Shown here: piece by piece, positions 20,299-29,729 of the stretch
Layout: every line of letters starts with the position of its first letter
Numbering within the stretch: position 1 is the stretch's first letter
Source of the DNA: Venturia oleaginea
Lineage: Eukaryota; Ascomycota; Dothideomycetes; Venturiales; Venturiaceae
Assembly (NCBI GenBank): GCA_013176395.1
Contig: JABMLP010000052.1
Location: 1 to 48,380, forward strand
Length of the DNA stretch: 48,380 nt
Reading direction: 5' to 3'
Notes under the pieces: model-generated
Told to the model about the DNA's origin: nothing
The model's input: the letters and a program-made list of their open reading frames with translations, nothing else
Database searches by the model: none
Program-made: the position numbers and the translations under genes

Positions 20299-23200
20299 GT
20301 AGATCGATGTGAGCGTAGTCTCTGAGGGCGTAGTATAGGTCCGTCGTTTTCAAGAACGTTGCCGTAGGCACTTTCAAAAGCGTCCAGAGCTGTAGTTTGT
20401 TGGAGTTCGCTAAGGGGTTCCCACGTAGGATCAACGTAGCCTACCCACTTAACTAAGACTTCTCGTGTTTGTTGTCGACCTCGCCGGCGCCATCTTGCGG
20501 CTAGAATAGCCTCGATACCGTATTCCTCGTCTCCTTGTTCAGTTACTATAGGAGGCGGCTGTGTATTATCTTGTATTTGTGAAGGTAGGGGATCTGTGCC
20601 AGCTCTCCTAAGTAAAGACGTATGAAATCGGTTGTGGATTCCTCTGGGTGTATCAAGCTCGTAAGACATTGAGTTGATAACTCGTGTAACTGTATACTTC
20701 CCATGAATCCAGTCTAGTTTCTTACAAGGACGTAGGGTTTTTACGTTCTTTAGGTTGAGCCAGACTTTGTCTCCCACTTTAAAAGAGTCAGCCGGAGCAC
20801 GATCTCTATTAGAGTAGTATTCTTGCTGTTGCTGAGCTGATACCATTGACGTTTCTGCCCATTCTTGTGCGTCCTTCAATTTTGCTACAAGATCTTGTGC
20901 TTTTTCTTTTGGATTCTTAGGGGTTTCCTGGGGAGCTTCAACAGTTCCTATATGCTCAATGTTATAACCGTGGGTTAAGAAGAAAGGCGATAGGCCCGTA
21001 GCTTGGTTTGGTCTATTATCGAGGCATATTTGAGCAATAGGCAGGAGCTCGACCCAGTCGTTCTGACTAAATGTACAGAACTTACGTAGATAGGCTTCAA
21101 CTTCTTGATTTCTTCTTTCCGTAGATCCATCAGTCTCAGGGTGATACGCTGTAGAGAGTCTTCTCTCTATCTTAAGAAGGTGACAAACTTCTTTCCAGAA
21201 AGCATTAACAAATTGCGTGTCCCTATCTGAGACTAGAGATCTAGGAAGCCAGTGTAATCTTACGTAGTTCTGCATAAATAGTTTTGCAAATCCTTCAGCT
21301 CCAAACTGTTCTTTAGGCACTGGGAACAGGATAGTTCCTTTACCCAAGCGGTCAGTAATAACGCAGAGTCTTGTGCATCTTTGGCTCTCTGGTAATTCGA
21401 CTATGAAGTCTACTGAAATATCTTGCCAGATACGGCTAGGGACAGGAAGAGGTTTAAGTAAACCTTTCTTTTTGTCTCGCCAGACTGAAGTTCTTCCGCA
21501 GACGTCACAATTGCGTATAAACTGACGTATATCTTGAGCAAATCCCGGCCAGTAGAACTGTCTGGAGAGAATAGCAATAGTAGCTTCTCGTCCAGGATGC
21601 CCTGATAGGACTGAATCGTGTATTTCTTGAATTACTCCTGTTAAGAGAGGCTCGTAGGAGGGCAACCAGATTCGGTCTCTATAGTAGAGCTGGTTGTTTT
21701 CGACTTTACAATCTCCTATAGAAGTAGGAACCTTTAGCTTAGATGGGAACTGCCTATCTTGCTTTAGAACGCTTTGGAAAATACGTCTGTAGTCTAGATC
21801 TCCTTCGAGTGCAGTTTCCCATCTATCCCTTAGATCACCTGAGAGAAAGGGATTTTGTATAAAGGGGATAGGTTCTTTGTCTACTTCTTGAGCATTTTCT
21901 TGGGCAGCTTCTTCTCTTGCAGGAGTCTTATCCTCTAGAACGTTAATCCAAAGCTTTGGAGGTAATAACGTTCTAGTTCTTTCAACGATTCTTGGGTCTT
22001 GAATATCCTTTGGGAGATCTTGATCCCTTCGAGTTAAGGCGTCTGGAACTACAGATTCAGAGCCTGGGCGATAGCCTAGTTTGAAGTTAAACTTAGCTAG
22101 TATCTGCGCCCATCTCATTTGCCTTTCATTTAGTTCCCTTTTTACCATAAACTTCTCAAGGTTCTTGTGATCTGTGAGGATAATGAATGGCTTACTTAGG
22201 CTTAGTAGCTCGCTAGTCCAATGGACTAGAGCTTTGACTATAGCCATAAGTTCTTTGTCGTGGATATCATAATTGCATTCGGCTGGCAAGTGCTTAGTAG
22301 AGAAGAAAGCACATGGTTTCCAGTTACCTAGCTCATCTTTTTGACTAAGTACTGCTCCGGAAGCCCAGCCTGAAGCATCAGGTTCTACTCGCGTAGGCTT
22401 ATCTTCATCAAGTGCAGACAGGACAGGTTCTTTGCAAAACTCTGCCTTAAGTTTTTGAAAAGATTCTTCTTGCTCCTTTCCCCATAAAAATGGAGTATTC
22501 TTCTTTGTAAGGCGAACCAGAGGCTCCCTTATTGTTGAGTTATCTTTTACAAAGTCACGGTAGAAGTTTGTAAAGCCTAGGAAGCCACGTACTCCTCGTA
22601 GAGTAGTAGGACGTTCCCATTCTTTAATTGCTTTGATCTTCTCCGGATCCATGTGTAGGCCCGTTTCAGTATCTATAACGAAGCCTAGATACTTGACTCG
22701 TTTGGTATTAAACTCGCACTTCCGAATATCAAGGTATAACCCAGCGTTAAGGCAGCTTTGAAGTATCTTTTCAGTCTTTTCTTCATGGTCTTTAAGGTTC
22801 TTTGAAGAGTATATTACTATATCGTCTAGATAAGCTGAGCAGAACTCGTCTAGGTATCGTCGAAGGATATAGTTTATATACCGTTGAAAAGACGCAGGTG
22901 CACCGGTTAAGCCAAAGGGAGTAACTAGCCATTCAAATAGACCATATCTAGTTCGAAAGGCAGTTTTGAACTCATCTCCCGTTGCGATTCGAATCTTGTG
23001 GAAGGCAGCATTTACATCAAGCTTACTAAGATACTTAGCACGAGCTAAGGTTAGTAAAGTCTCTTTTACTAACGGTAGCGGGTACCTATCCTTTCGAGTA
23101 ATTGCGTTTAAGGCTCGGTAGTCTACGCAAAAGCGTAAGCCCCCTCCTGGTTTCTTCACAAAGAGAACTGGAGACGCAGCAACTGATTTACTCTCTCGGA

Positions 23201-24062
23201 TAAAGCCTTTATCTAGTAGCTCTGTAAGAGTCCTTCGCAAAACAAGGAGTTGTTCTCGACCCATACCATATAGAGGTCCCCAAGGAAGTGGTTTTCCTTC
23301 TTCTATAGGTATTTCGTGATCAATCCCAGGGCGATGCGGTGGTAGTCTCTCGGCCCTTTTAGGATCAAAGACAGCAGCGTACTTATGAAACCTCTTAGGT
23401 AGCAATTCCAGTATTTGCTCTGTTGTCAAAGGGACTTTCGGCTTCAAGGCAATATCAATATCTCGAAGAGTAACAGCAAATACTCTAGACGCGTCTTTGA
23501 TTTTCTCAAGTGTAGAAGTGACAAGGCGGTGGAATCTTACGGGCGCTACTTGTTGTATATCAAGTTTGTCTTCAAATTTAGCATCGCGAATGCTAATCCC
23601 GTTTGCAAAGGTAAGAGTACCTTTAGATTCATTGATAACGGCTTTGGTGTCCTTGAGAAAAGGCCTGCCTAGTAGAAGATCCTCAAATTGTCCCGGGACT
23701 ATATAAGCAAAAGCGTTGCATATAAGTCCCCCTAAATCTAGGTTCAACTTCGCAATTTTTGTCACTTGGGTCTGTCCTTCTTCCTTAAGAACTCCACCTA
23801 TAGTACGCGGACTAATAGGGAGTACTTCAAGGTCCATCTGCGAAGCTTTCTCCTCGTTTATTGATGCGTAGCAGCTAGATCCATTATCAAGGAGAGTTTT
23901 AAGAGAGTATATATCGTTCACTATAGTATTTGTGTAGAAAAGGCGGGAGAGCATCTTGGGTCTGAACTGCTCCCATTCTTTTTCTATCCGAGAACGGTGT
24001 GAATCAGTGTCTTTGTTCGAATTCAAAATACTATTTACTCTCTCAATTGACTCCTTTGACAA
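20277..24062 (-). CDS. TE10 pol polyprotein (1261 aa): protease-RT-RNase H-integrase-chromodomain
   Basis: The polyprotein would copy element RNA into DNA and integrate it. In order: protease with L-L-D-N-G (Asp59) and L-L-L-G-R-P-F-L near residue 130; RT with F-C-V-D-Y-R-A-L-N, T-P-F-G-L and A-Y-L-D-D-I-V-I-Y (about residues 310-430); RNase H with V-E-P-D-A-S-G and D-K-E-L-M-A-I; an H-H-C-C zinc domain; integrase with D-F-I-V, S-D-R-D-T and the Glu of the E-T-D-G-S-T-E-R motif; a GPY-like domain; and a chromodomain ending W-E-P-L, followed by the N-D-G-P-I-L-R tail. No stop or frameshift is present. The ATG lies 47 bases after the gag stop, in another frame, so pol must be translated by reinitiation or as a separate unit. 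The protease active site reads Asp-Asn-Gly. Confidence 0.95.
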   Translation of the reverse strand: MSKESIERVNSILNSNKDTDSHRSRIEKEWEQFRPKMLSRLFYTNTIVNDIYSLKTLLDNGSSCYASINEEKASQMDLEVLPISPRTIGGVLKEEGQTQVTKIAKLNLDLGGLICNAFAYIVPGQFEDLLLGRPFLKDTKAVINESKGTLTFANGISIRDAKFEDKLDIQQVAPVRFHRLVTSTLEKIKDASRVFAVTLRDIDIALKPKVPLTTEQILELLPKRFHKYAAVFDPKRAERLPPHRPGIDHEIPIEEGKPLPWGPLYGMGREQLLVLRRTLTELLDKGFIRESKSVAASPVLFVKKPGGGLRFCVDYRALNAITRKDRYPLPLVKETLLTLARAKYLSKLDVNAAFHKIRIATGDEFKTAFRTRYGLFEWLVTPFGLTGAPASFQRYINYILRRYLDEFCSAYLDDIVIYSSKNLKDHEEKTEKILQSCLNAGLYLDIRKCEFNTKRVKYLGFVIDTETGLHMDPEKIKAIKEWERPTTLRGVRGFLGFTNFYRDFVKDNSTIREPLVRLTKKNTPFLWGKEQEESFQKLKAEFCKEPVLSALDEDKPTRVEPDASGWASGAVLSQKDELGNWKPCAFFSTKHLPAECNYDIHDKELMAIVKALVHWTSELLSLSKPFIILTDHKNLEKFMVKRELNERQMRWAQILAKFNFKLGYRPGSESVVPDALTRRDQDLPKDIQDPRIVERTRTLLPPKLWINVLEDKTPAREEAAQENAQEVDKEPIPFIQNPFLSGDLRDRWETALEGDLDYRRIFQSVLKQDRQFPSKLKVPTSIGDCKVENNQLYYRDRIWLPSYEPLLTGVIQEIHDSVLSGHPGREATIAILSRQFYWPGFAQDIRQFIRNCDVCGRTSVWRDKKKGLLKPLPVPSRIWQDISVDFIVELPESQRCTRLCVITDRLGKGTILFPVPKEQFGAEGFAKLFMQNYVRLHWLPRSLVSDRDTQFVNAFWKEVCHLLKIERRLSTAYHPETDGSTERRNQEVEAYLRKFCTFSQNDWVELLPIAQICLDNRPNQATGLSPFFLTHGYNIEHIGTVEAPQETPKNPKEKAQDLVAKLKDAQEWAETSMVSAQQQQEYYSNRDRAPADSFKVGDKVWLNLKNVKTLRPCKKLDWIHGKYTVTRVINSMSYELDTPRGIHNRFHTSLLRRAGTDPLPSQIQDNTQPPPIVTEQGDEEYGIEAILAARWRRRGRQQTREVLVKWVGYVDPTWEPLSELQQTTALDAFESAYGNVLENDGPILRPQRLRSHRSTREGGRG

Positions 24063-24109
24063 TTTTGCTCTATCTACTCTACGCCTCCATCCACGACTTT
24101 GGATAGAGG

Positions 24110-25132
24110 CTACTCTTTTTCCGAGTAGTCCTCTTCTTCAACTTCTTCATTCTCCTCAGTGGTTCCTTTGGCCCTTTTTGAACCAAGTTGCGTGACTCTT
24201 TCTACCTCTGTATCCAACCAGCAGTCTTTCATTCTATGGCCGGCCTTCCCACAGCGTAAGCAGAGGTTATTTGCCTTCCTATATTCATAGGCTTTAGACG
24301 AAATTTTTAACTTGTTTACGCGTGTAGGCTCCCAGTCCATAGCGTTCAGATCTTTAAAAGACTTCTCTTTATCTCTGAATCGTAACTTATCTTCTGAGGA
24401 AGAGAGCATCTTTGCTGTAGTGATTTGCATACTTGTATTCAAAAGATCGGACACAAACTGCTGGTAGGAGGTACTCTGAGATTGGCCTATTCTCTGGTTT
24501 CGCAGCTCTTGATTTATTGCTTTGTGTAGAAATGCAATTTTAACAGCGTCAGGCCAAGTCATTCCTCCAGCATTAGCAAGAGTGGTTTCAAAACGGGGAA
24601 GAAAAGAGAAGAAGGGTTCTTTCTCTTTTTGTTTGATTGTGGACAGGCTTACAGTAGCTCTTTGTTGTTGTACTGGATCGCCATAGAAGTTGTCCATATA
24701 CTGTAACAATTTCTGTCCCGTTTTATCTTCCTCTGGAGCTGTCTTTACGTAGGCCAGAGTAGCCTGAGCTGCGGAGCCTCGTAGAGAGGAGAAGATGTAG
24801 GCAAATTGGTTCCTACTATCCCCTATAGATTCTGCGTCTATCTCCAACTTCATCCTTGCTTGTTGAAACCACTGAGCCCATTCAGAACGCTTGCCATCAA
24901 ATTCTTGGAGCTTAGGAAGTACAGCTTTCTTCCTATGTATTCTGTCTTTTTGTGAATTCTTAGTCTCTTGTCCTTCTACTACGTTCTCAGAGCGAGTAGT
25001 GTTAGGCAAGATTGTAAGAATACGCGTAATAGCATCGTTCTGAATGGCTAGTTGATGTTGTAATGCTGCCATAGCTTCTTGTAGGGCTTGGGGTTCTTGA
25101 GGAACTCTTTGTTCCTGATCTTCTCCTTCCAT
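24110..25132 (-). CDS. TE10 gag (340 aa) with CCHC zinc knuckle
   Basis: The protein would form the particle shell and package element RNA. A Gln-rich, probably coiled-coil N-terminus (residues 5-45) is followed by a capsid domain starting L-P-K-L-Q-E-F-D-G-K-R-S-E-W and a classical zinc knuckle C-L-R-C-G-K-A-G-H-R-M-K-D-C near residue 295. An acidic tail (E-E-N-E-E-V-E-E-E-D) ends the protein. The ATG at 25132 is the first in frame after the long leader. A near-identical capsid segment occurs inverted in TE11. Confidence 0.94.
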   Translation of the reverse strand: MEGEDQEQRVPQEPQALQEAMAALQHQLAIQNDAITRILTILPNTTRSENVVEGQETKNSQKDRIHRKKAVLPKLQEFDGKRSEWAQWFQQARMKLEIDAESIGDSRNQFAYIFSSLRGSAAQATLAYVKTAPEEDKTGQKLLQYMDNFYGDPVQQQRATVSLSTIKQKEKEPFFSFLPRFETTLANAGGMTWPDAVKIAFLHKAINQELRNQRIGQSQSTSYQQFVSDLLNTSMQITTAKMLSSSEDKLRFRDKEKSFKDLNAMDWEPTRVNKLKISSKAYEYRKANNLCLRCGKAGHRMKDCWLDTEVERVTQLGSKRAKGTTEENEEVEEEDYSEKE

Positions 25133-25797
25133 ATTTTCACCTATGAGAGATAATAGAGAGCACTACTATACACACTCCTAGGCTCTACTCTAGAGATTTG
25201 CTAGGCAGTATAGAGTCAATGCCTATTAGTATAGGAAGGTGACTATAGAATCCCAGAAGGATTTTTTTACACTATAGTCCGCTCTGCAATCCTTATTACT
25301 AAGGACAGAGCTCCCAGGGACTGTGAAGGCCAAGTGTATTAAATCTCTCTCCCTAGCTCTTTCTTTCCTCAGCTTATTACAGCTTCAACTCCTAAGACTA
25401 CGCTGTCTTAGGATGACCTGCCCTTGCTTCTTGGAGATTCTAGCACGTTCTAGAAAATCTCAGTTTGAATTCTCTTGAATTCCCTTTTTGGATTGGCCCT
25501 TTCGGTTGGCCCTTGCTTCTTGGAGATTCTAGCACCTTCTAGAAAATCTCAGCTTGAATTCTCTTGAATTCCCTTTTTGTTTGGCCCTTGAGGTTGGCCC
25601 TTGAAGTTGGCCTTTGAGGTTGGCCCTTGCTTCTTGAGTTAGGACAAGTGTCCTCTTCTTGAAATTCCTTTCTGTTTGGCCCTTGAGGTTGGCCCTCGCT
25701 TCTTGGATTAGGACAAGTGTCCTCTTCTTGAAATTCCTTTTTGGAGCTTGCTCTCTGTGAGCCTTTCTTCCTTTGTAAGATTGAGGTACTTAGATAA
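25133..25797 (-). other. TE10 leader between 5' LTR and gag, with direct repeats
   Basis: About 665 bases without a gene. It contains repeated blocks (plus-strand TTGGCCCTTGCTTCTTGGA and AGGACAAGTGTCCTCTTCTT, each two or more times between 25420 and 25740). A leader of this size would hold the primer-binding and packaging signals. No standard tRNA-complementary site is obvious beside the LTR. Confidence 0.6.
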
Positions 25798-26108
25798 TGT
25801 AAGAGTTCAACCCTCAAAGGTGTTTCGCAAGTGAGAGGAGACTGCTTGTATTTCGAAGTATCTAAGTACAGAGAAGAAAGTGTAAATACAGGAAGGATAG
25901 CTCGTATAAATAATCCTCCTCTTACAATAGATCCTTCTAGAAAGTATCTTTAAATGGAAACGTGACAGCTTGCGAAATAGAACATGGCAGCTTGCGAAAT
26001 AGAACATGACAGCTTGCAAAATAGAACATGACAGCTTGCAGAATAACAAGAGAACAATTGGAAATCCAGTCATGGATAAGCTAGAGAGAAGGATTCCATC
26101 CCTTAACA
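25798..26108 (-). repeat. 5' LTR of TE10 (B-type, 311 bp)
   Basis: Same borders and four 22-bp units as the partner at 19966-20276. The two visible differences are GAGAGGAG for GAGAGAAG and TTCGAAG for TTCAAAG. It carries the promoter for the element, reading on the minus strand into gag. Confidence 0.95.
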
Positions 26109-26693
26109 AGTACTTACCTTAAGTACCTTCCCTTGCTCAGGTTCTTTGGAGGCTCACTAGATTCTAGCCGTCCGATGTATCTCCCAATTCAATTGTCGTC
26201 TAACCGATTTGATCCTCAGATCAATCCTGAACGCTTGTCGGTTAGTATGAAGGTTGGGGGTGGGCTTGCTTCGTGTGCATATGACTTGTGCTTGATTGTA
26301 TCTAAGTAAACGGTCGTTACTGTAGTAGGTTGAAGAAGCTCCTATGTGAGAAACATAACATGAGATAACCACGAAGAAAGAAAGGAAAGTCCGTCCAACG
26401 TCCTCCCTATATACCCTTCTGGTTCTGGGTGCCAAGGTGTATTCCACACCTCTTGGCTCTTCCCACACTTCCCACACTGTGGGCAATGCCAAGTGCTGTG
26501 GGAACTGTGGGAATATCACGTGACTCCTGCACGTACTATTCTCTCTTAGGACTGACCTGGTTGCACCAGTCCCCTCTTGTGCGCCCAACGGATTCCACTC
26601 CACATCAGTCCTAACAACAACTTCTTGTTATCCAACCATCCTCTGCAGTCCCGTTGTCCCTGCTCTTCGGTCTTGAGGTGGTCTGTAACACAA
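26109..26693. other. Unassigned sequence between TE10 and TE11
   Basis: No coding domain is recognised. It may be the leader or 5' LTR of the TE11 element reading right, since TE11 gag begins at 26694. A TATATA-like stretch occurs at about 26409. A 5' LTR border cannot be set without a second copy. Confidence 0.4.
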
Positions 26694-27292
26694 ATGGCTT
26701 TTCAGAATAACGCAATCCAACAACTCCTAGAACAGATCGCTACGCCTGCTTCTACTCAAGAAAGGACTAGCCCGATCCAAGAAATAAAAGTCTCTCAAGA
26801 TAGAAAGAAACAAATACTTCCTAAGCTCCAAGAATTTGATGGCAAGCGTTCTGAATGGGCTCAGTGGTTTCAACAAGCAAGGATGAAGTTGGAGATAGAC
26901 GCAGAATCTATAGGGGATAGTAGGAACCAATTTGCCTACATCATCTCCTCTCTACGAGGCTCCGCAGCTCAGGCTACTCTGGCCTAGGTAAAGACAGCTC
27001 CAGAGGAAGATAAAACGGGACAGAAATTGTTACAGTATATGGACAACTTCTATGGCGATCCAGTACAACAACAAAGAGCTACTGTAAGCCTGTCCACAAT
27101 CAAACAAAAAGAGAAAGAACCCTTCTTCTCTTTTCTTCCCCGTTTTGAAACCACTCTTGCTAATGCTGGAGGAATGACTTGGCCTGACGCTGTTAAAATT
27201 GCATTTCTACGTAAAGCAATAAATCAAGAGCTGCGAAACCAGAGAATAGGCCAATCTCAGAGTACCTCCTACCAGCAGTTTGTGTCCGAACT
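26694..27292 (+). pseudogene. TE11: truncated Gypsy gag with one premature stop
   Basis: The frame begins at the ATG at 26694 with an N-terminus different from TE10 gag, then from about 26820 becomes almost identical to it. An in-frame TAG at about 26987 replaces a Tyr codon that TE10 retains. The gag is cut at about 27292, before the zinc knuckle, and joined to the last 60 bases of an LTR. The orientation is opposite to TE10. Confidence 0.9.
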
Positions 27293-27351
27293 TTGAAATA
27301 CAAGTCGTCTTCTCTCACTTGCGAAATACCTTTGAGGGTTGAACTCTTACA
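27290..27351 (+). repeat. LTR end fragment joined to TE11 gag
   Basis: The sequence from CTTTGAAATACAAG to GAACTCTTACA matches the conserved 3' end of the LTRs in this window. The junction at about 27291 falls at the short shared bases ACTTTGA, so the internal region between gag and the LTR end was probably deleted at a microhomology. Confidence 0.85.
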
Positions 27352-27416
27352 CAACCCCCCTCCCTCCCTCCCTCTATTACAACCCCCGTCAACTCCGCTC
27401 TTCCTATCTACTTCCC

Positions 27417-29729
27417 TCACCTTGTACAAGCAGCTCCTGAGTGATTTGGAGAGCCGCAGTGACGGCAATTGCCTTGTGAACGTTTTGGGCGTTTGTTGGA
27501 AGCCTGTAGTATTAAAGTCTGAGTTTCTGCTGTATTTCGAGAGCGCTTCTTGGTAACTTTTGGTGGTAATGGCTCTTTCTGACTAACCTGAGTAGCCTTA
27601 ATCTGTAGGAGCTCTTCAAGAGCATTGTCAGCATCGTCAAAGGCGGCCTCGTCTTCAGAAATCTCGGTGTTTTGGGCCTGACGAGAAGATATAATCTCAT
27701 CGTAAGTAGCATCCATTTCGGCTTCAAGATCGTGATCAAATACCGCCGCTTCTTCGTCAGATTCCGAGTCGCTAGATGATGAAGACTCGTCTGAGATTTC
27801 GATGGTTTCATTACGCTTCCGGCGGCCTTTGGTAGCGATTTTAGACTCTGCTTTTGATGATTTTTTACCCTGGGTTGATCGTTCAGCGGCCGTGGCTCCT
27901 TTGCGTTGACAGTCCTTTCGAATACGGCTATTCACATTATGCTTGCGCATACGAAGATGCTTCGGACGTCCTGGCTTACGATTTGGCTCACTAGGGAGAG
28001 TTTGACCATCTGGAATGAGATTCTTGATCAAAACTGGGCGTAGTGAGCCGCTGTAGGCTTTGCGGTATTGACTGCGCTCGTAAATAGTAGAATTGCCGTC
28101 AGTATACACAATTTTGAGGTCGTATTTGAGAGCTAGAATGGCCGCAAAAACGTGAGCACATGGTAGACGATGGTCCTGCCATTCTAGGCAATCGCAGACT
28201 CCTTTATCAAGGTCTACAACCCAGCCTGCAGCGCCGGGAGACTCATGAAGCCTCACAAAGACTACCGTACGGCTAGAAGGGTAGCCAACCATTTTGCGAC
28301 CAAGATTGAGGCGATCGTGTTGATGTTGAGTCGCAAATTTGGTGAACTCCTTGCCGTAGAAGACCTCATTACCGTGATCAAATTGACTGCGCTTGAAGAA
28401 GAGCTGCATTTGCTTGGTCCAGATCGCCTCAAGCATATGGACTGGATTGAGCTGTCTCTCTTCACGTAATGTGCTGTTCATTGACTCTCCAATGTTGGAA
28501 GTAGTATGTCCATATCGAGGGTATTCCGTCAACGGCGCATGTGCTTTACAGTAAGTCTTACGATCACCAATGCCGTCAATGTAGTAAATCGCTGCGGGCG
28601 AGATTACACGAATCTTTCCAATCAGCGCAGCGTGCTCACTCACAGTTTCGGCCTGCATCGCTTGCCGGAAGAGCGCTTCAATTAGTTTGCCGTAAGCGCT
28701 GGAAACATTCTCTGCGAGATGCTGTGTACAGAAGTAGTGAAAGGTATAAGGTTCTGGGAAGTGCTTCTTGATTGCAGGATCCAAACCTTTGCCGCGATCG
28801 GTGATGATTGCGAAGCGCAGTGGTGAGTACGTCTCATCGCCTTCATTCTCATCTTCTTCATCAAGATATGGCTGGATAAGATTTACTTGAAGGAACTCTA
28901 AGAACCAATTCCACCATTCTTTTGATTCTGAAGGCACAATTGCCCAAGCAAGGATAAGCGTCTTCTCATTATGGTCAATGGTTGTAGCAAGAAGTAATAT
29001 ACCTCCATATTTTGATGAGCAGTGTGCGCCATCCAAAACAAGAAATTTGCGATTTGCATGCCAGGTAATGATTGCAGCCGTTGGTAGCACTGCGGCGGCG
29101 AGGAAGACATTATTCTCTGCTCTCTTGAATCTGTAGAAGGCTCCATTGTATGTTCCGGCTTCTATAATTGTTTGGTAGATGTCGTTAGTGAAGCCGCTGC
29201 CTTCGAGTAGATTGCCGCGTTGTCGAAGATACGATAACATTGGTTTGATCAACTGAAATTGTATGTTTGAGTCTCCGTCAAGATCTCGTAAAATAGCCGC
29301 CTTTGTGCGATGGGCTTGGCTGTACGAGAGAGTGATGCCAGCCTTCATACGAGCATTACTCTTTACGGCTTTTGGCTTAGTGGTTCTATCGTTGGTGATA
29401 AGGTCTCCATTCAAGCGCTTTTGGTATGCAACACTATGAGGACGTCGCCAACCATAATGAGTAGAGACTGGACAGGTATGAGGTATGAAAATGCGTAAAG
29501 TTGGTCGAGGGTCGTCGCCAATGAAGGCAATGCGCGCCTTTAAGGTATTAGCAAAGGGCTGAATTGAGAGACGGAATAATACCTTAAAACCACAAGTCTC
29601 AGCTATCTTTTGTCGACATTCTGCTGCCCAAAATTTGCCGTTTCCATTCAACACTTTGAAAGATTCGTGGGCTTCAATAATCGCATCTGTGACTGCATTT
29701 GCGCCGTCTTCCAGGGAGTCAAATTGCAT
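27417..29729 (-). CDS. MULE-type transposase with SWIM zinc finger and C-terminal zinc knuckle (about 770 aa)
   Basis: The protein would cut and paste a Mutator-like DNA transposon in the nucleus. From the chosen Met (29729) it starts with a FAR1-like domain (F-D-S-L-E-D-G). The MULE transposase core follows, with F-L-V-L-D-G-A-H-C, I-I-T-D-R-G-K-G and F-C-T-Q-H-L-A-E-N (about residues 230-345). A SWIM finger (C-D-C-x8-C-A-H) lies near residue 540, then a basic and acidic low-complexity region, and a CCHC knuckle (C-R-H-C-G-x4-H-x4-C) at the very C-terminus. The frame is open upstream to a Met at 29915, but the first 62 residues look unlike protein of this family. No stop or frameshift is seen. 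Only one candidate terminal sequence is visible (29947-30010), so the element borders are not established. Confidence 0.88.
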   Translation of the reverse strand: MQFDSLEDGANAVTDAIIEAHESFKVLNGNGKFWAAECRQKIAETCGFKVLFRLSIQPFANTLKARIAFIGDDPRPTLRIFIPHTCPVSTHYGWRRPHSVAYQKRLNGDLITNDRTTKPKAVKSNARMKAGITLSYSQAHRTKAAILRDLDGDSNIQFQLIKPMLSYLRQRGNLLEGSGFTNDIYQTIIEAGTYNGAFYRFKRAENNVFLAAAVLPTAAIITWHANRKFLVLDGAHCSSKYGGILLLATTIDHNEKTLILAWAIVPSESKEWWNWFLEFLQVNLIQPYLDEEDENEGDETYSPLRFAIITDRGKGLDPAIKKHFPEPYTFHYFCTQHLAENVSSAYGKLIEALFRQAMQAETVSEHAALIGKIRVISPAAIYYIDGIGDRKTYCKAHAPLTEYPRYGHTTSNIGESMNSTLREERQLNPVHMLEAIWTKQMQLFFKRSQFDHGNEVFYGKEFTKFATQHQHDRLNLGRKMVGYPSSRTVVFVRLHESPGAAGWVVDLDKGVCDCLEWQDHRLPCAHVFAAILALKYDLKIVYTDGNSTIYERSQYRKAYSGSLRPVLIKNLIPDGQTLPSEPNRKPGRPKHLRMRKHNVNSRIRKDCQRKGATAAERSTQGKKSSKAESKIATKGRRKRNETIEISDESSSSSDSESDEEAAVFDHDLEAEMDATYDEIISSRQAQNTEISEDEAAFDDADNALEELLQIKATQVSQKEPLPPKVTKKRSRNTAETQTLILQASNKRPKRSQGNCRHCGSPNHSGAACTR

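Larger units (their letters stand above)
19966..26108 (-). mobile_element. TE10: intact-looking Ty3/Gypsy chromodomain retrotransposon
   Basis: Two 311-bp B-type LTRs (19966-20276 and 25798-26108) differ at two positions by eye. They enclose an uninterrupted gag of 340 codons and an uninterrupted pol of 1261 codons on the minus strand, with a polypurine tract beside the 3' LTR. All domains for autonomous transposition are present. The flanking bases GGTGT and AGTAC are not a target duplication, so one flank was probably exchanged by recombination between related copies after insertion. Confidence 0.93.
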
